Below, one piece after another: positions 1-7,575 of a DNA stretch of 11,063 nt (its first letter is position 1; each line of letters begins with the position of its first letter). The DNA is taken from contig URLG01000082.1 in assembly GCA_900548535.1 (NCBI GenBank), positions 1 through 11,063 on the forward strand, written 5' to 3'. This DNA is from Candidatus Segatella intestinihominis. GTDB taxonomy: Bacteria > Bacteroidota > Bacteroidia > Bacteroidales > Bacteroidaceae. Under the pieces are notes generated by a model. It saw only the letters and a program-made list of their open reading frames with translations, was not told the DNA's origin and ran no database searches. The translations under genes were made by a program, and so were the position numbers.

Positions 1-16
1 GACTAATCTGATTCAT
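1..16 (-). CDS. lpxA: Start of lpxA (UDP-GlcNAc acyltransferase), cut by the window edge
   Basis: Only five codons are visible, reading M-N-Q-I-S before the window ends. They begin 15 bases after the stop of the lpxC-fabZ fusion, in the same direction. Bacteroidetes LpxA proteins commonly start with an M..ISPLA-type sequence, and lpxA usually follows the lpxC-fabZ fusion, so this is very probably the first step enzyme of lipid A synthesis (3-O-acylation of UDP-GlcNAc). The call rests on position and five residues only; the rest of the gene lies outside the window. Confidence 0.6.
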
Positions 17-31
17 ATTTCTATCTTATTA

Positions 32-1414
32 TTACTTGTTCTTAACAATCTGTGCTGTGAAAGTAGCCTCTGCCACCACCTGGTCGCCTACGAACATATA
101 GCCTTTCATGGAGCTGATGCCGTGGCGCACTGGGGCGAGCAACTCTACACGGAAGAGGAGGGTATCGCCAGGAACCACCTTCTTGCGGAACTTCACGTCG
201 TCTAACTTCATGAAGTAGGTGCTCCAACGCTCAGGCTCCTCCAGCTGGTTGAGAACCAAGAGACCGCCACACTGTGCCATCGCCTCTACCTGCAATACGC
301 CTGGCATCACAGGTTCCTCTGGGAAGTGACCCTGGAAGAAAGGCTCGTTGCTGGTTACATTCTTTACGCCCACGATGCTGCTAGGACCCATAGCGATGAC
401 CTTGTCGACCAGCTGCATAGGGTAGCGGTGAGGCAGGAGCTGACGGATGCGGATGTTGTCCATGATTGGCTCCTCGTTAGGATTGTAGATAGGAGCCTGA
501 ACCTCATGCTTGCGAATCTCCTTGCGCATCAAGCGAGCGAACTTGTTGTTCACTGTGTGACCTGGGCGAGTGGCGATGATACGACCCTTGATAGGCTTGC
601 CGATGAGAGCCATGTCGCCTATGATGTCGAGGAGCTTATGGCGAGTACACTCGTTCTCCCACTGCAAAGGCTTATGCTGGATGTAGCCGAGCTTGGTGGC
701 ATCCATGTGAGGCACCTTGAGGTGGTCAGCGAGCTGATCGAGCTGAGCCTGCTCTACCTGGCGCTCGTAGATAACGATGGCATTGTCCAAGTCGCCACCC
801 TTGATGAGGTTGGCCTGGAGCAATGGCATGATGTCACGAACGAAGACGAAGGTGCGGGCTGATGCAATCTCGTCCTCGTAAGTCCCCATCTTGTCGAGGG
901 TGGCAAACTGGCTGTTGATAAATTTGCTCTCGAATGAGCACATAGCCGTGATGCTGAACTCCTCGTCTGGCAGGATGGTGATGACAGAGCCGTTGTCGTC
1001 CTTCACCTCTATCTTATGACGGATGATGTAGTAGTCCTTCTCTGCGTTCTGCTCCTGGATGCCTACGCTCTTAATCTTCTCCACATACATGGCAGCTGAG
1101 CCATCGAGGATAGGGAACTCAGGACCGTTTACTTGAATCAAGCAGTTGTCGATGCCGAGGGCATAGAGAGCTGACATGCCATGCTCGATGGTGGATACAC
1201 GGATGTCGCCCTTGCCGAGCACAGTGCCACGCTGAGTTTCTACTACATTCTCTGCCACCGCCTGGATGATAGGCTCACCCTCCAGGTCGATGCGTTGTAT
1301 CTTATAACCGGTGTTCTCTGGGGCAGGGTTGAAGGTTACAGTGAGGCTCAAGCCTGTGTGCAATCCCTTGCCACACAATGAGAAACTACCCTTTAATGTT
1401 TTCTGTTTTGACAT
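32..1414 (-). CDS. lpxC-fabZ: Bifunctional LpxC-FabZ: UDP-3-O-acyl-GlcNAc deacetylase fused to 3-hydroxyacyl-ACP dehydratase
   Basis: A 460-residue cytoplasmic protein joining two enzymes. Residues 1 to about 310 are LpxC, the zinc deacetylase that performs the committed step of lipid A synthesis. Visible marks are GLHTG (18-22), the IEH motif with E77 and zinc ligand H78, SARTF (185-189), and HKLLD with ligands H259 and D263; H286 in PGHTVNN fits the catalytic histidine. Residues about 315-460 are FabZ, a hot-dog-fold dehydratase of fatty-acid elongation: LLPHRYPMQLVD (327-337), FFQGHFP with catalytic H363, and E377 in the helix after PGVLQVEAMAQ. LpxC alone is about 305 residues and FabZ about 145, so the fusion keeps both complete. 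Both halves act around 3-hydroxyacyl-ACP, so the fusion ties their amounts 1:1. This fusion is known in Bacteroidetes. It lies 108 bases after lpxD and just before lpxA. Confidence 0.96.
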   Translation of the reverse strand: MSKQKTLKGSFSLCGKGLHTGLSLTVTFNPAPENTGYKIQRIDLEGEPIIQAVAENVVETQRGTVLGKGDIRVSTIEHGMSALYALGIDNCLIQVNGPEFPILDGSAAMYVEKIKSVGIQEQNAEKDYYIIRHKIEVKDDNGSVITILPDEEFSITAMCSFESKFINSQFATLDKMGTYEDEIASARTFVFVRDIMPLLQANLIKGGDLDNAIVIYERQVEQAQLDQLADHLKVPHMDATKLGYIQHKPLQWENECTRHKLLDIIGDMALIGKPIKGRIIATRPGHTVNNKFARLMRKEIRKHEVQAPIYNPNEEPIMDNIRIRQLLPHRYPMQLVDKVIAMGPSSIVGVKNVTSNEPFFQGHFPEEPVMPGVLQVEAMAQCGGLLVLNQLEEPERWSTYFMKLDDVKFRKKVVPGDTLLFRVELLAPVRHGISSMKGYMFVGDQVVAEATFTAQIVKNK

Positions 1415-1424
1415 AATCGTTTTT

Positions 1425-1511
1425 TAGTTTATAGTTTATAGTTTATAGTTTATAGCATGAACCGTATTGGCAATCTTGCTACACGGCGAAGCCGCTATAA
1501 GCTATAAACTA
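1425..1511. repeat. Heptad repeat TAGTTTA x4 with inverted copy and mini-hairpin, lpxD-lpxC spacer
   Basis: Four perfect tandem copies of the seven-base unit TAGTTTA plus TAG fill 1425-1455. An 11-base perfect inverted repeat joins the end of this tract (1446-1456, TAGTTTATAGC) to 1501-1511. Between the arms, 1484-1494 (CGGCGAAGCCG) is a small hairpin, read GGCTTCGCC on the transcribed minus strand. The element takes up most of the 108-base gap between lpxD and lpxC-fabZ. It would be transcribed inside the lpx mRNA and could fold there. It lacks a run of T after the stem, so I do not call it a terminator. Confidence 0.85.
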
Positions 1512-1522
1512 TTAACTGTATT

Positions 1523-2554
1523 TTACTTTTTTTTCAATTCTTCGATTTCCTTCTTCAGCTCATTCAGCTCCTTGTACATATCAGGCAAGCGGCGGAAGAT
1601 GGCTTGTGACTTGAAGTATGCGCGCTGCTCCATAGGAGGGGTACCGATGAGCTGCTGACCATCCTTGAGGCTGCCTGGCACGCCACTCTGGGCTCCGAGG
1701 AATACCTTATTGCCGATGGTGATGTGGCCTGCGATACCTACCTGACCGCCAAACATACACCACTGGCCTACCTTGGTGCTGCCAGCCACACCCACCTGAG
1801 AACTCATCACAGTGTTCTCGCCGATGTCGGTGTTGTGGGCTATCTGGACCAAGTTGTCGAGTTTCACGCCCTTGCGCACATAGGTAGAGCCCATGGTTGA
1901 GCGGTCCACACAGGTGTTGGCACCAATCTCCACATTGTCCTCGATGGTCACGATACCAATCTGAGGAATCTTGTCATATCCGTCAGGACCTGGGGCGAAA
2001 CCGAAGCCGTCGGCACCGATCACTGCACCAGCATGCAGGGTGACATTGTCGCCAATCTTACAGCCGTGATATACGGTTACGTTAGGGTAGAAGAGCGCAT
2101 TCTTGCCCACCTTCACACCCTCGCCGATGTAGGCATGAGGATAGATTTGGCTGCCTTCGCCCACCTCAGCGCCATCGGCGATGTAAGCGAATGCACCTAC
2201 GTATACGCCCTCAGCCACCTTAGCCTTAGGAGATACGAACGCCAATGGGTCGATGCCCGTCTTCTTAGGCTTCATGGAAGCATACATCTGAAGGAGCTTA
2301 GCCACACACTCATAGGCGTTTTTCACACGGATGAGGGTAGCGCTCACTGGATGCTCCAGCTCCACGCTTTCGTCAATGAGCACCACGCTCGACTTGGTAT
2401 CGTACACGTAGTGGGTATATTTAGGGTTAGAAAGGAACGAGATGGCTCCCTCCTTGCCTTCTTCTATCTTGGCGAAGGTGGTGACTTTAGCGTTCTCATC
2501 ACCTTCTATTTTGCCCTGAATCAGTTGGGCTATTTGTTGAGCGGTAAATTCCAT
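1523..2554 (-). CDS. lpxD: UDP-3-O-(3-hydroxyacyl)glucosamine N-acyltransferase
   Basis: A 343-residue trimeric cytoplasmic acyltransferase that adds the second 3-hydroxyacyl chain to the LpxC product in lipid A synthesis. Residues 1 to about 100 are the LpxD uridine-binding domain (AISFLSNPKY at 37-46). Residues about 103-300 are a left-handed parallel beta-helix of hexapeptide repeats, with the family sequence GADGFGFAP (180-188) and catalytic H240 in NLVQIAHNTDIG. The C-terminus (about 323-343) is a charged helix ending in repeated ELKK/EELKKK, as expected for the terminal helix of LpxD. Length matches the family. It is the first gene of the lpx unit; its product order (LpxA, LpxC, LpxD) is reversed on the DNA. 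The start is preceded by an A/T-rich leader without a clear Shine-Dalgarno site, normal for Bacteroidetes. Confidence 0.96.
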   Translation of the reverse strand: MEFTAQQIAQLIQGKIEGDENAKVTTFAKIEEGKEGAISFLSNPKYTHYVYDTKSSVVLIDESVELEHPVSATLIRVKNAYECVAKLLQMYASMKPKKTGIDPLAFVSPKAKVAEGVYVGAFAYIADGAEVGEGSQIYPHAYIGEGVKVGKNALFYPNVTVYHGCKIGDNVTLHAGAVIGADGFGFAPGPDGYDKIPQIGIVTIEDNVEIGANTCVDRSTMGSTYVRKGVKLDNLVQIAHNTDIGENTVMSSQVGVAGSTKVGQWCMFGGQVGIAGHITIGNKVFLGAQSGVPGSLKDGQQLIGTPPMEQRAYFKSQAIFRRLPDMYKELNELKKEIEELKKK

Positions 2555-2580
2555 AATCTAATTAGTCAATTTATTTTTTG

Positions 2581-2588
2581 CAAAAATA
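2581..2588 (-). promoter_or_regulatory. Possible -7 element for lpxD
   Basis: On the minus strand this reads TATTTTTG, a match to the Bacteroidetes TAnnTTTG -7 element, 26 bases upstream of the lpxD start. I find no TTG at the usual 19-21 base spacing, so the -33 half is weak or absent. It also sits downstream of the pyrF terminator, where a new promoter is needed. Confidence 0.4.
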
Positions 2589-2682
2589 ACAAAAAATATT
2601 CAGACTCTTGTCATTCTATCGTAATATTTTGATTTTTTGGCAAAGAAACTGGTGTTTTTGGTCAATATGAGGGTAAAATAAA

Positions 2683-2720
2683 GGCGCAAAGCTTCTTTTT
2701 ATCAAAGAAAACTTTGCGCC
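2683..2720 (-). terminator. Intrinsic terminator after pyrF
   Basis: A perfect 9-base stem, GGCGCAAAG (2683-2691) with CTTTGCGCC (2712-2720), is extended inward by TTCTTT pairing with AAAGAA around a TTATC loop. On the minus strand the stem begins 11 bases after the pyrF stop and is followed by a T-rich run (TTTATTTTA). It probably ends the phoH-to-pyrF transcript and insulates lpxD. Confidence 0.85.
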
Positions 2721-2731
2721 AGAATATATGA

Positions 2732-3574
2732 TTATAGCTTGGCGAGCTCTGCTGCCATTTGCTCCTGTAGCTCCTTGGCTTTCTGTCCTGCCACCTCGGC
2801 GAAGTCATCGCCCTGGCTGGCATAGATGATGCCACGAGAAGAGTTGACGAGCAAGCCGCAATCCTTGATGATGCCATACTTGCATACCTCCTGCAGGCTA
2901 CCGCCCTGGGCACCTACGCCTGGCACGAGGAGAAAGTGGTTAGGGGCTGCCTTGCGAATGTCCTCAAACATCTGTCCCTGGGTGGCGCCTACCACATACA
3001 TCATGTTCTCATCGTTGCCCCATTCCTGGCTCTTCTTCAGCACCTTCTCAAAGAGGCGCTCGCCCTCTTTGTCCTCAGTGAGCTGGAAATCGTGGCTACC
3101 CTTGTTGCTGGTCAAAGCCAGGAGGATAACCCATTTGCCCTCATACTCGAGGAATGGCTTTACGGAGTCCTCGCCCATGTATGGAGCCACAGTCACTGAG
3201 TCGAGGTTGTACTCCTCGAAGAATGTCTGGGCATACATCTTAGAGGTGTTGCCGATGTCGCCACGCTTGGCGTCGGCGATGATGAAGTGGTGAGGATAAT
3301 GGTTCTTGAGATACTTGATGGTGTTCTCGAAGGCAATCATGCCATCGATGCCACGGCTCTCATAGAAAGCCAGATTTGGCTTGTAAGCCACGCAGTAAGG
3401 GGCTGTGGCGTCGATGATAGCCTTGTTGAAGCGGAATGTCATCTCTGCCTCTGCGCCCTGGATTTCCTCATTCTCAAGGATGCACTTAGGCAACTTGTTG
3501 ATATCTGTGTCGAGACCTACGCACAAGAAGCTCTTCTTGGCGAAAATCTGCTCTACGAGTTCTTTTCTTGTCAT
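2732..3574 (-). CDS. pyrF: Orotidine-5'-phosphate decarboxylase (class 2)
   Basis: A 280-residue TIM-barrel enzyme that decarboxylates OMP to UMP, the last step of de novo pyrimidine synthesis. Visible marks are FLCVGLDTD (16-24), the substrate-binding AYKPNLAFYE (63-72), the catalytic signature DAKRGDIGNT (101-110) with the conserved D-x-K-x-x-D, and the phosphate-binding loop VPGVGAQGG (217-225). Spacing of these motifs and length fit the longer class-2 PyrF seen in Bacteroidetes, Actinobacteria and Myxococcus rather than the roughly 245-residue E. coli form. I chose MTRKELVEQ as the start. An ATG 60 bases upstream (3634) is in frame, but the added residues are encoded by the heptad-repeat arm in the spacer and have no family counterpart. 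It is the last gene before the 2683-2720 terminator. Confidence 0.95.
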   Translation of the reverse strand: MTRKELVEQIFAKKSFLCVGLDTDINKLPKCILENEEIQGAEAEMTFRFNKAIIDATAPYCVAYKPNLAFYESRGIDGMIAFENTIKYLKNHYPHHFIIADAKRGDIGNTSKMYAQTFFEEYNLDSVTVAPYMGEDSVKPFLEYEGKWVILLALTSNKGSHDFQLTEDKEGERLFEKVLKKSQEWGNDENMMYVVGATQGQMFEDIRKAAPNHFLLVPGVGAQGGSLQEVCKYGIIKDCGLLVNSSRGIIYASQGDDFAEVAGQKAKELQEQMAAELAKL

Positions 3575-3581
3575 AATTTTT

Positions 3582-3709
3582 GAAGTTGGGAGTTTGGAGT
3601 CAGGAGTTAGGAGTTGCCTAACGGAATTATTCATTGGAATAGTGAGTTGTTTGTTGGAATTAAAGGTGTATGCCCTTAACTCCTAACTCCTAACTCCTGA
3701 CTCCTAACT
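3582..3709. repeat. Inverted heptad arrays (GGAGTTA / TAACTCC) filling the prfA-pyrF spacer
   Basis: The left arm, 3582-3616, is five seven-base units (GAAGTTG, GGAGTTT, GGAGTCA, GGAGTTA, GGAGTTG). The right arm, 3677-3709, is TAACTCC three times, TGACTCC, then TAACT. The arms contain a 20-base perfect inverted repeat (3596-3615 with 3685-3704), including the variant GTC/GAC unit in register. The 60-base centre contains TTGGAAT twice and shows no gene. As RNA this would form a long stem between prfA and pyrF. I see no T run that would make it a simple terminator. Confidence 0.88.
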
Positions 3710-3713
3710 AAAT

Positions 3714-4823
3714 TTATAGTTCTGTTTCTTTCAGTTTCTCTGCGTTCTCGGCTACGGTGAGGGCGTCGATCATGTCCTGGATGTCGCCACCGAGGAAACC
3801 GTTGAGGTCGTGGGTGGTGTAGCCGATACGGTGGTCGGTGACACGGCCCTGTGGGAAGTTGTAGGTGCGAATCTTGGCACTGCGGTCGCCCGTAGATACG
3901 AGGCTCTTGCGGCGGCTGGCGATGTCGTCTACATACTTCTGGTGCTCACGGTCGTGGATGAAAGTGTAGAGTCGGCTCAAGGCACGCTCCTTGTTCTTAG
4001 GCTGGTCGCGCGTCTCGGTACACTCTATGAGGATTTCCTCCACCTCGCCCGTGTTAGGGTTCTTCCAAGGGTAGCGCAGGCGTACACCAGACTCCACCTT
4101 GTTCACGTTCTGACCACCGGCACCAGAGCTACGGAAGGTATCCCACTTGATGTCGCCCTCGTTGATGTTCACTTCAAACTTATCTGCCTCTGGCAGTACA
4201 GCTACAGTGGCAGCCGAGGTGTGCATACGGCCCTGGGTCTCAGTGGCTGGCACACGCTGTACACGGTGAACGCCCGATTCATACTTCAGTGTGCCATACA
4301 CGTCGGCACCGCTCACGGCGAAGTCGATTTCTTTATATCCACCTACTGCGCCTTCGGATACAGATGTCACGCTGACGTTCCATCCCTTGGATTCGCAGTA
4401 TTTCTTATACATATTAAATAGGTCGCCCGCAAAGAGGGCAGCCTCGTCGCCACCGGCACCGCCACGGATCTCCATTTGCACGTTCTTGGCGTCCTCTGGA
4501 TCCTTAGGTACCAGGGCGATTTTGATTTCCTCTTCCAGCTTAGGCTGCAGAGCCTCGTTCTCGTTGAGCTCCTCGCGAGCCATCTCCTTCATCTCTGGGT
4601 CGCTCTCGTTGGCAAGGATGTCCTTTGCCTCCTTGATGCTGTTGAGACAGTTGATGTATCGCTTTCTAGCGTCCATGATGTCGCCCAGGTCTTTCCATTC
4701 CTTGGTCAGCTTCACGTATCTTGGCTGGTCGGCGATAACGTCTGGGTCGGTAATGAGGGTGCTAACTTCCTCGTATCGGCTCTCTAAGCCTTCTAGCTTC
4801 TGTAATATATTATTATTGTCCAT
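3714..4823 (-). CDS. prfA: Peptide chain release factor 1 (RF1)
   Basis: A 369-residue class I release factor that reads UAA and UAG in the ribosomal A site and triggers peptide release. The RF1-type stop-reading tripeptide PAT is at 192-194 in VHRVQRVPATETQGR; an SPF motif here would have meant RF2. The peptidyl-hydrolysis motif GGQ is at 236-238 in FRSSGAGGQNVNKVES. The coiled N-terminal domain covers roughly 1-100, with GGAGGDEAALFAGDL at 121-135 after it. Length is normal. No in-frame stop or frameshift is seen, as expected since programmed frameshifting belongs to RF2. It starts 9 bases after purM, implying cotranscription, and is separated from pyrF by the inverted heptad element. Confidence 0.97.
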   Translation of the reverse strand: MDNNNILQKLEGLESRYEEVSTLITDPDVIADQPRYVKLTKEWKDLGDIMDARKRYINCLNSIKEAKDILANESDPEMKEMAREELNENEALQPKLEEEIKIALVPKDPEDAKNVQMEIRGGAGGDEAALFAGDLFNMYKKYCESKGWNVSVTSVSEGAVGGYKEIDFAVSGADVYGTLKYESGVHRVQRVPATETQGRMHTSAATVAVLPEADKFEVNINEGDIKWDTFRSSGAGGQNVNKVESGVRLRYPWKNPNTGEVEEILIECTETRDQPKNKERALSRLYTFIHDREHQKYVDDIASRRKSLVSTGDRSAKIRTYNFPQGRVTDHRIGYTTHDLNGFLGGDIQDMIDALTVAENAEKLKETEL

Positions 4824-4832
4824 AAATTCTTT

Positions 4833-5999
4833 TTAGTAATTGAATTCGCCAAATTCGCTCTTGATGGTGAGGCTGCGCTTGCCTTCCTCGATATGGCCCA
4901 CTACCTGGGCATCGATGTTGAAGCTCTTGCTGATGGCGATGACCTTCTCGGCTACCTCTGGGCGAACGTAGATCTCCATGCGATGACCCATGTTGAATAC
5001 CTGGTACATCTCCTTCCAGTCGGTGCCAGAGCAGTCGTGGATGGCACGGAAGAGTGGTGGCACTGGGAACATGTTGTCCTTCACTATCTTGCAGTCTTCG
5101 CCTACGAAGTGGAGCACCTTGGTCTGGGCACCACCTGTGCAGTGAACCATACCGTGGATCTCTGGGCGCAACTCATCAAGCATCTTCTTGATCACTGGGG
5201 CATAGGTGCGGGTAGGAGAGAGCACCAACTCGCCTGCGTTGATAGGAGAATCCTCCACAGGGTCGGTGAGCTTGTACTTGCCGCTGTATACCAACTCGTC
5301 TGGCACGGCGTGGTCGAAGCTCTCTGGGTATTTCTCTGCCAGATACTTGGCGAATACGTCGTGGCGAGCAGAGGTCAATCCGTTGCTGCCCATACCGCCG
5401 TTGTACTTCTTCTCGTAAGTAGCCTGACCTGTAGAGGAGAGACCTACGATGACATCGCCAGGGCGAATGTTGGCATTGTTGATCACGTCGCTGCGCTTCA
5501 TGCGGCAGGTTACGGTAGAGTCTACGATGATGGTGCGCACCAAGTCGCCCACGTCGGCAGTCTCACCGCCGGTAGGGTAGATGCCGATGCCCATCTCACG
5601 CATCTCATGGAGCAGGTCGTCGGTGCCATTGATGATGGCAGAGATGACCTCGCCAGGTACGAGCATCTTGTTTCTGCCGATGGTAGAAGATACCAAGATG
5701 TTGTCTACCGCACCCACGCAGAGCAGGTCGTCGGTGTTCATCACGATGGCATCCTGTGCGATACCCTTCCATACGGAGAGGTCGCCAGTCTCCTTCCAGT
5801 ACATGTAGGCGAGGCTAGATTTGGTTCCAGCTCCGTCGGCATGCATGATGTTGCAATACTCTGGGTCACCTCCCAAGATGTCTGGTATGATCTTGCAGAA
5901 AGCCTGAGGGAAGATACCCTTGTCGATGTTCTTGATGGCGTTGTGCACATCCTCCTTAGCTGCGCTTACTCCGCGCATCATATAGCGATTATTGCTCAT
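4833..5999 (-). CDS. purM: Phosphoribosylformylglycinamidine cyclo-ligase (AIR synthetase)
   Basis: A 388-residue cytoplasmic ATP-dependent enzyme converting FGAM to AIR, step five of purine synthesis. Family marks include HADGAGTKSSLAY (53-65), the acidic DDLLCVGA segment (90-97), PTGGETADV (141-149), and the C-terminal HCTGG and VFNMGHRMEIYV segments. These define the PurM/PurL ATP-grasp-like fold with its N-terminal dimer domain. It is somewhat longer than the E. coli enzyme (about 345), with extra sequence around FAKYLAEKYPESFDHAVPDE; this longer form fits what I know of Bacteroidetes PurM. It shares the cluster with purC, two purine steps in one transcript. The start MSNNRYMMRG is preceded by an A-rich leader; a second start at M7 or M8 cannot be ruled out. 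Confidence 0.94.
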   Translation of the reverse strand: MSNNRYMMRGVSAAKEDVHNAIKNIDKGIFPQAFCKIIPDILGGDPEYCNIMHADGAGTKSSLAYMYWKETGDLSVWKGIAQDAIVMNTDDLLCVGAVDNILVSSTIGRNKMLVPGEVISAIINGTDDLLHEMREMGIGIYPTGGETADVGDLVRTIIVDSTVTCRMKRSDVINNANIRPGDVIVGLSSTGQATYEKKYNGGMGSNGLTSARHDVFAKYLAEKYPESFDHAVPDELVYSGKYKLTDPVEDSPINAGELVLSPTRTYAPVIKKMLDELRPEIHGMVHCTGGAQTKVLHFVGEDCKIVKDNMFPVPPLFRAIHDCSGTDWKEMYQVFNMGHRMEIYVRPEVAEKVIAISKSFNIDAQVVGHIEEGKRSLTIKSEFGEFNY

Positions 6000-6006
6000 T
6001 TTTTCG

Positions 6007-6027
6007 TTGAAAATTGAAATTTGAAAT
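6007..6027. repeat. Heptad repeat TTGAAAA/TTGAAAT x3, purM-aroE spacer
   Basis: Three adjacent seven-base units (TTGAAAA, TTGAAAT, TTGAAAT) followed by TTATGAT. They lie in the 56-base gap upstream of the purM start. The same unit and the same TTATGAT flank recur at 8533-8567, between purC and phoH. Confidence 0.75.
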
Positions 6028-6055
6028 TTATGATATGCTGTTCTAGCTTATTGCC

Positions 6056-6802
6056 TTATTTGTTGTCGTGCCAGAAGTCCCATGATGCGAACGCCTGGAG
6101 CAAGAGCATTTCCAAGCCGTTCTTCACGGTGGCTCCCTGAGCTTTGCCCTTCTTCATGAAGAGGGTCTCGTCGGGATTGTAGATGAGATCATAGAGCAGC
6201 GTGTGGGTGTCCATCGCCTCGTAAGGCAGCTGAGGACACTCGTCTACGTGAGGGTACATGCCCACTGGGGTGCAGTTTACGATCACGTTGTACTCCTTGA
6301 TTACCTCTGGGGTGATCTTGTCATACTGGATGGTGCCTGGACGCTCGTATCGACTCACGAATACCGTCTCCAGGCCTAGCGATTTCAAGCCGTAGTTGAT
6401 GGCCTTGCTGGCACCGCCCGTACCCAGGATGAGTGCCTTTTTGTGACAGCTCTCCAGGAATGGCTCGATGCTCTTGGTGAAACCGATCACATCGCTGTTG
6501 TAGCCCGTGAGATAGGTGTCGTTGCCCTTGTGCTCCACTTTTACCACATTCACCGCTCCGATGGCATTTGCCTCGGGGCTCACAGAGTCCAGGTAGCTGA
6601 TGATTTTCTCCTTGTAGGGGATGGTCACGTTCAGTCCACGCAGGGTGGGGTTGGAGTCGAGCACCTCGTTCACGTCTTCGATGCTCGGAATCTCAAAGTT
6701 GATGTACTGGGCGTCGATGCCTTCGTTCTCAAACTTCTCGTTGAAGTAGCTCTTGGAGAATGAGTGGCCCAGTGGGTATCCTATGAGTCCATACTTGTCC
6801 AT
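6056..6802 (-). CDS. aroE: Shikimate dehydrogenase
   Basis: A 248-residue NADPH-dependent enzyme reducing 3-dehydroshikimate to shikimate in the aromatic pathway. The N-terminal substrate domain has GYPLGHSFSKSYFNEKF (8-24), LRGLNVTIPYKEKI with catalytic K64, and the partner D104 in GYNSDVIGF. The nucleotide-binding domain has the glycine-rich loop GTGGASKAI (127-135), and VNCTPVGMYP (175-184) closes the cofactor site. It is shorter than E. coli AroE (272) but no core motif is missing. In the cluster it sits between menG and purM. Shikimate feeds chorismate and so menaquinone, which links it loosely to menG next door. Confidence 0.95.
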   Translation of the reverse strand: MDKYGLIGYPLGHSFSKSYFNEKFENEGIDAQYINFEIPSIEDVNEVLDSNPTLRGLNVTIPYKEKIISYLDSVSPEANAIGAVNVVKVEHKGNDTYLTGYNSDVIGFTKSIEPFLESCHKKALILGTGGASKAINYGLKSLGLETVFVSRYERPGTIQYDKITPEVIKEYNVIVNCTPVGMYPHVDECPQLPYEAMDTHTLLYDLIYNPDETLFMKKGKAQGATVKNGLEMLLLQAFASWDFWHDNK

Positions 6803-6831
6803 AAAAAAATCTTTAATTTATAATGTTTCTT

Positions 6832-7566
6832 TTACTTAGTTGCGAAGTAGAGGGTGCAGATGCCGAAGGTGAGTCTCTTAAACTCTGCCTGGGCGAACCC
6901 TGCCTTCTTGAGCACATCCATCATCACCTCGCCTTGTGGGAAGGCGGCGATGGTCTTGTTGAGATAGTCGTAGGCGCTCTGGTCCTTGCTGATCAGCTTG
7001 CCATAGATGGGTAGCACCGTGCCCGAATAGATGCTGAAGAGCTGCTTCATGGGGAAGCTGACGGGGGTGGTGAGCTCCACGATGCAGAGATGGCCGCCCT
7101 TCTTCAGCACTCGGCACATCTCTGAGAGTCCCTGGTCCAGGTTCTGGAAGTTGCGGATGCCGAAGGCTGCTGTCACGGCATCGAATGTTCCGTCCTCGTA
7201 GCCCAGGTGCAGGCAGTCTTGCTTCTCAAAGCTGATGGTGCCGTCCAGCCCCATGCGCTTCACCTTCTCCCTGCCTATCTGCATCATGCCCTCCGAGATG
7301 TCGGCTCCGATGAGATGGTCGGGGCGGAGCATCTGGGCTGAGAGGATGGCAAAGTCGCCCGTGCCCGTGGCGATGTCCAGCATCTGCTGGGGGTGGAAAG
7401 GCATCAGTCGCTTGATGGCCTTCTTGCGCCAGTATTTGTCGATGTCCCATGAGAGTCGATGGTTCAGGGTGTCGTAGGTAGGGGCGATGTTGTCGAACAT
7501 CTCCTCTACCAACTTTCCCTTATCACCTGTACCCTCGTAGGGCTTGATCTGTTCTTGCTTGTACAT
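6832..7566 (-). CDS. menG: Demethylmenaquinone methyltransferase (MenG/UbiE family)
   Basis: A 244-residue class I SAM-dependent methyltransferase. The Rossmann motif I is DIATGTGDFAIL (64-75), acidic motif II is GADISEGMM (87-95), and the UbiE-family AFGIRNF is at 134-140, with VFDNIAP-like MFDNIAPTYD at 23-32. UbiE enzymes methylate demethylmenaquinone and, in some bacteria, a ubiquinone precursor. Bacteroidetes make menaquinone, not ubiquinone, so the last step of menaquinone synthesis is the likely job; this is inference from lineage. It starts 9 bases after purC and lies 29 bases before aroE, so it is almost certainly cotranscribed with both. Confidence 0.94.
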   Translation of the reverse strand: MYKQEQIKPYEGTGDKGKLVEEMFDNIAPTYDTLNHRLSWDIDKYWRKKAIKRLMPFHPQQMLDIATGTGDFAILSAQMLRPDHLIGADISEGMMQIGREKVKRMGLDGTISFEKQDCLHLGYEDGTFDAVTAAFGIRNFQNLDQGLSEMCRVLKKGGHLCIVELTTPVSFPMKQLFSIYSGTVLPIYGKLISKDQSAYDYLNKTIAAFPQGEVMMDVLKKAGFAQAEFKRLTFGICTLYFATK

Positions 7567-7575
7567 TAATTTCGT

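Noticed and set aside
2662..2913. Minus-strand frame of 83 codons overlapping the end of pyrF
   Set aside because: It crosses the pyrF coding end and the terminator in another frame, with arginine/serine-rich translation typical of a frame shadow.
3575..3634. Upstream ATG extending pyrF by 20 residues
   Set aside because: The added codons come from the heptad arm of the spacer; the conserved protein starts at MTRKELVEQ.
3582..3709. Repeated units as a CRISPR array
   Set aside because: The units are seven bases with no unique spacers, there are no cas genes, and the copies are in inverted arms.
4893..6017. Long plus-strand open frame of 374 codons opposite purM
   Set aside because: It is exactly antisense to a clearly conserved enzyme, has a histidine/valine-rich composition typical of a reversed coding strand, and shows no family motif or leader. 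The same applies to 326-862, 2033-2632, 3810-4421, 7672-8292 and 8666-9574.
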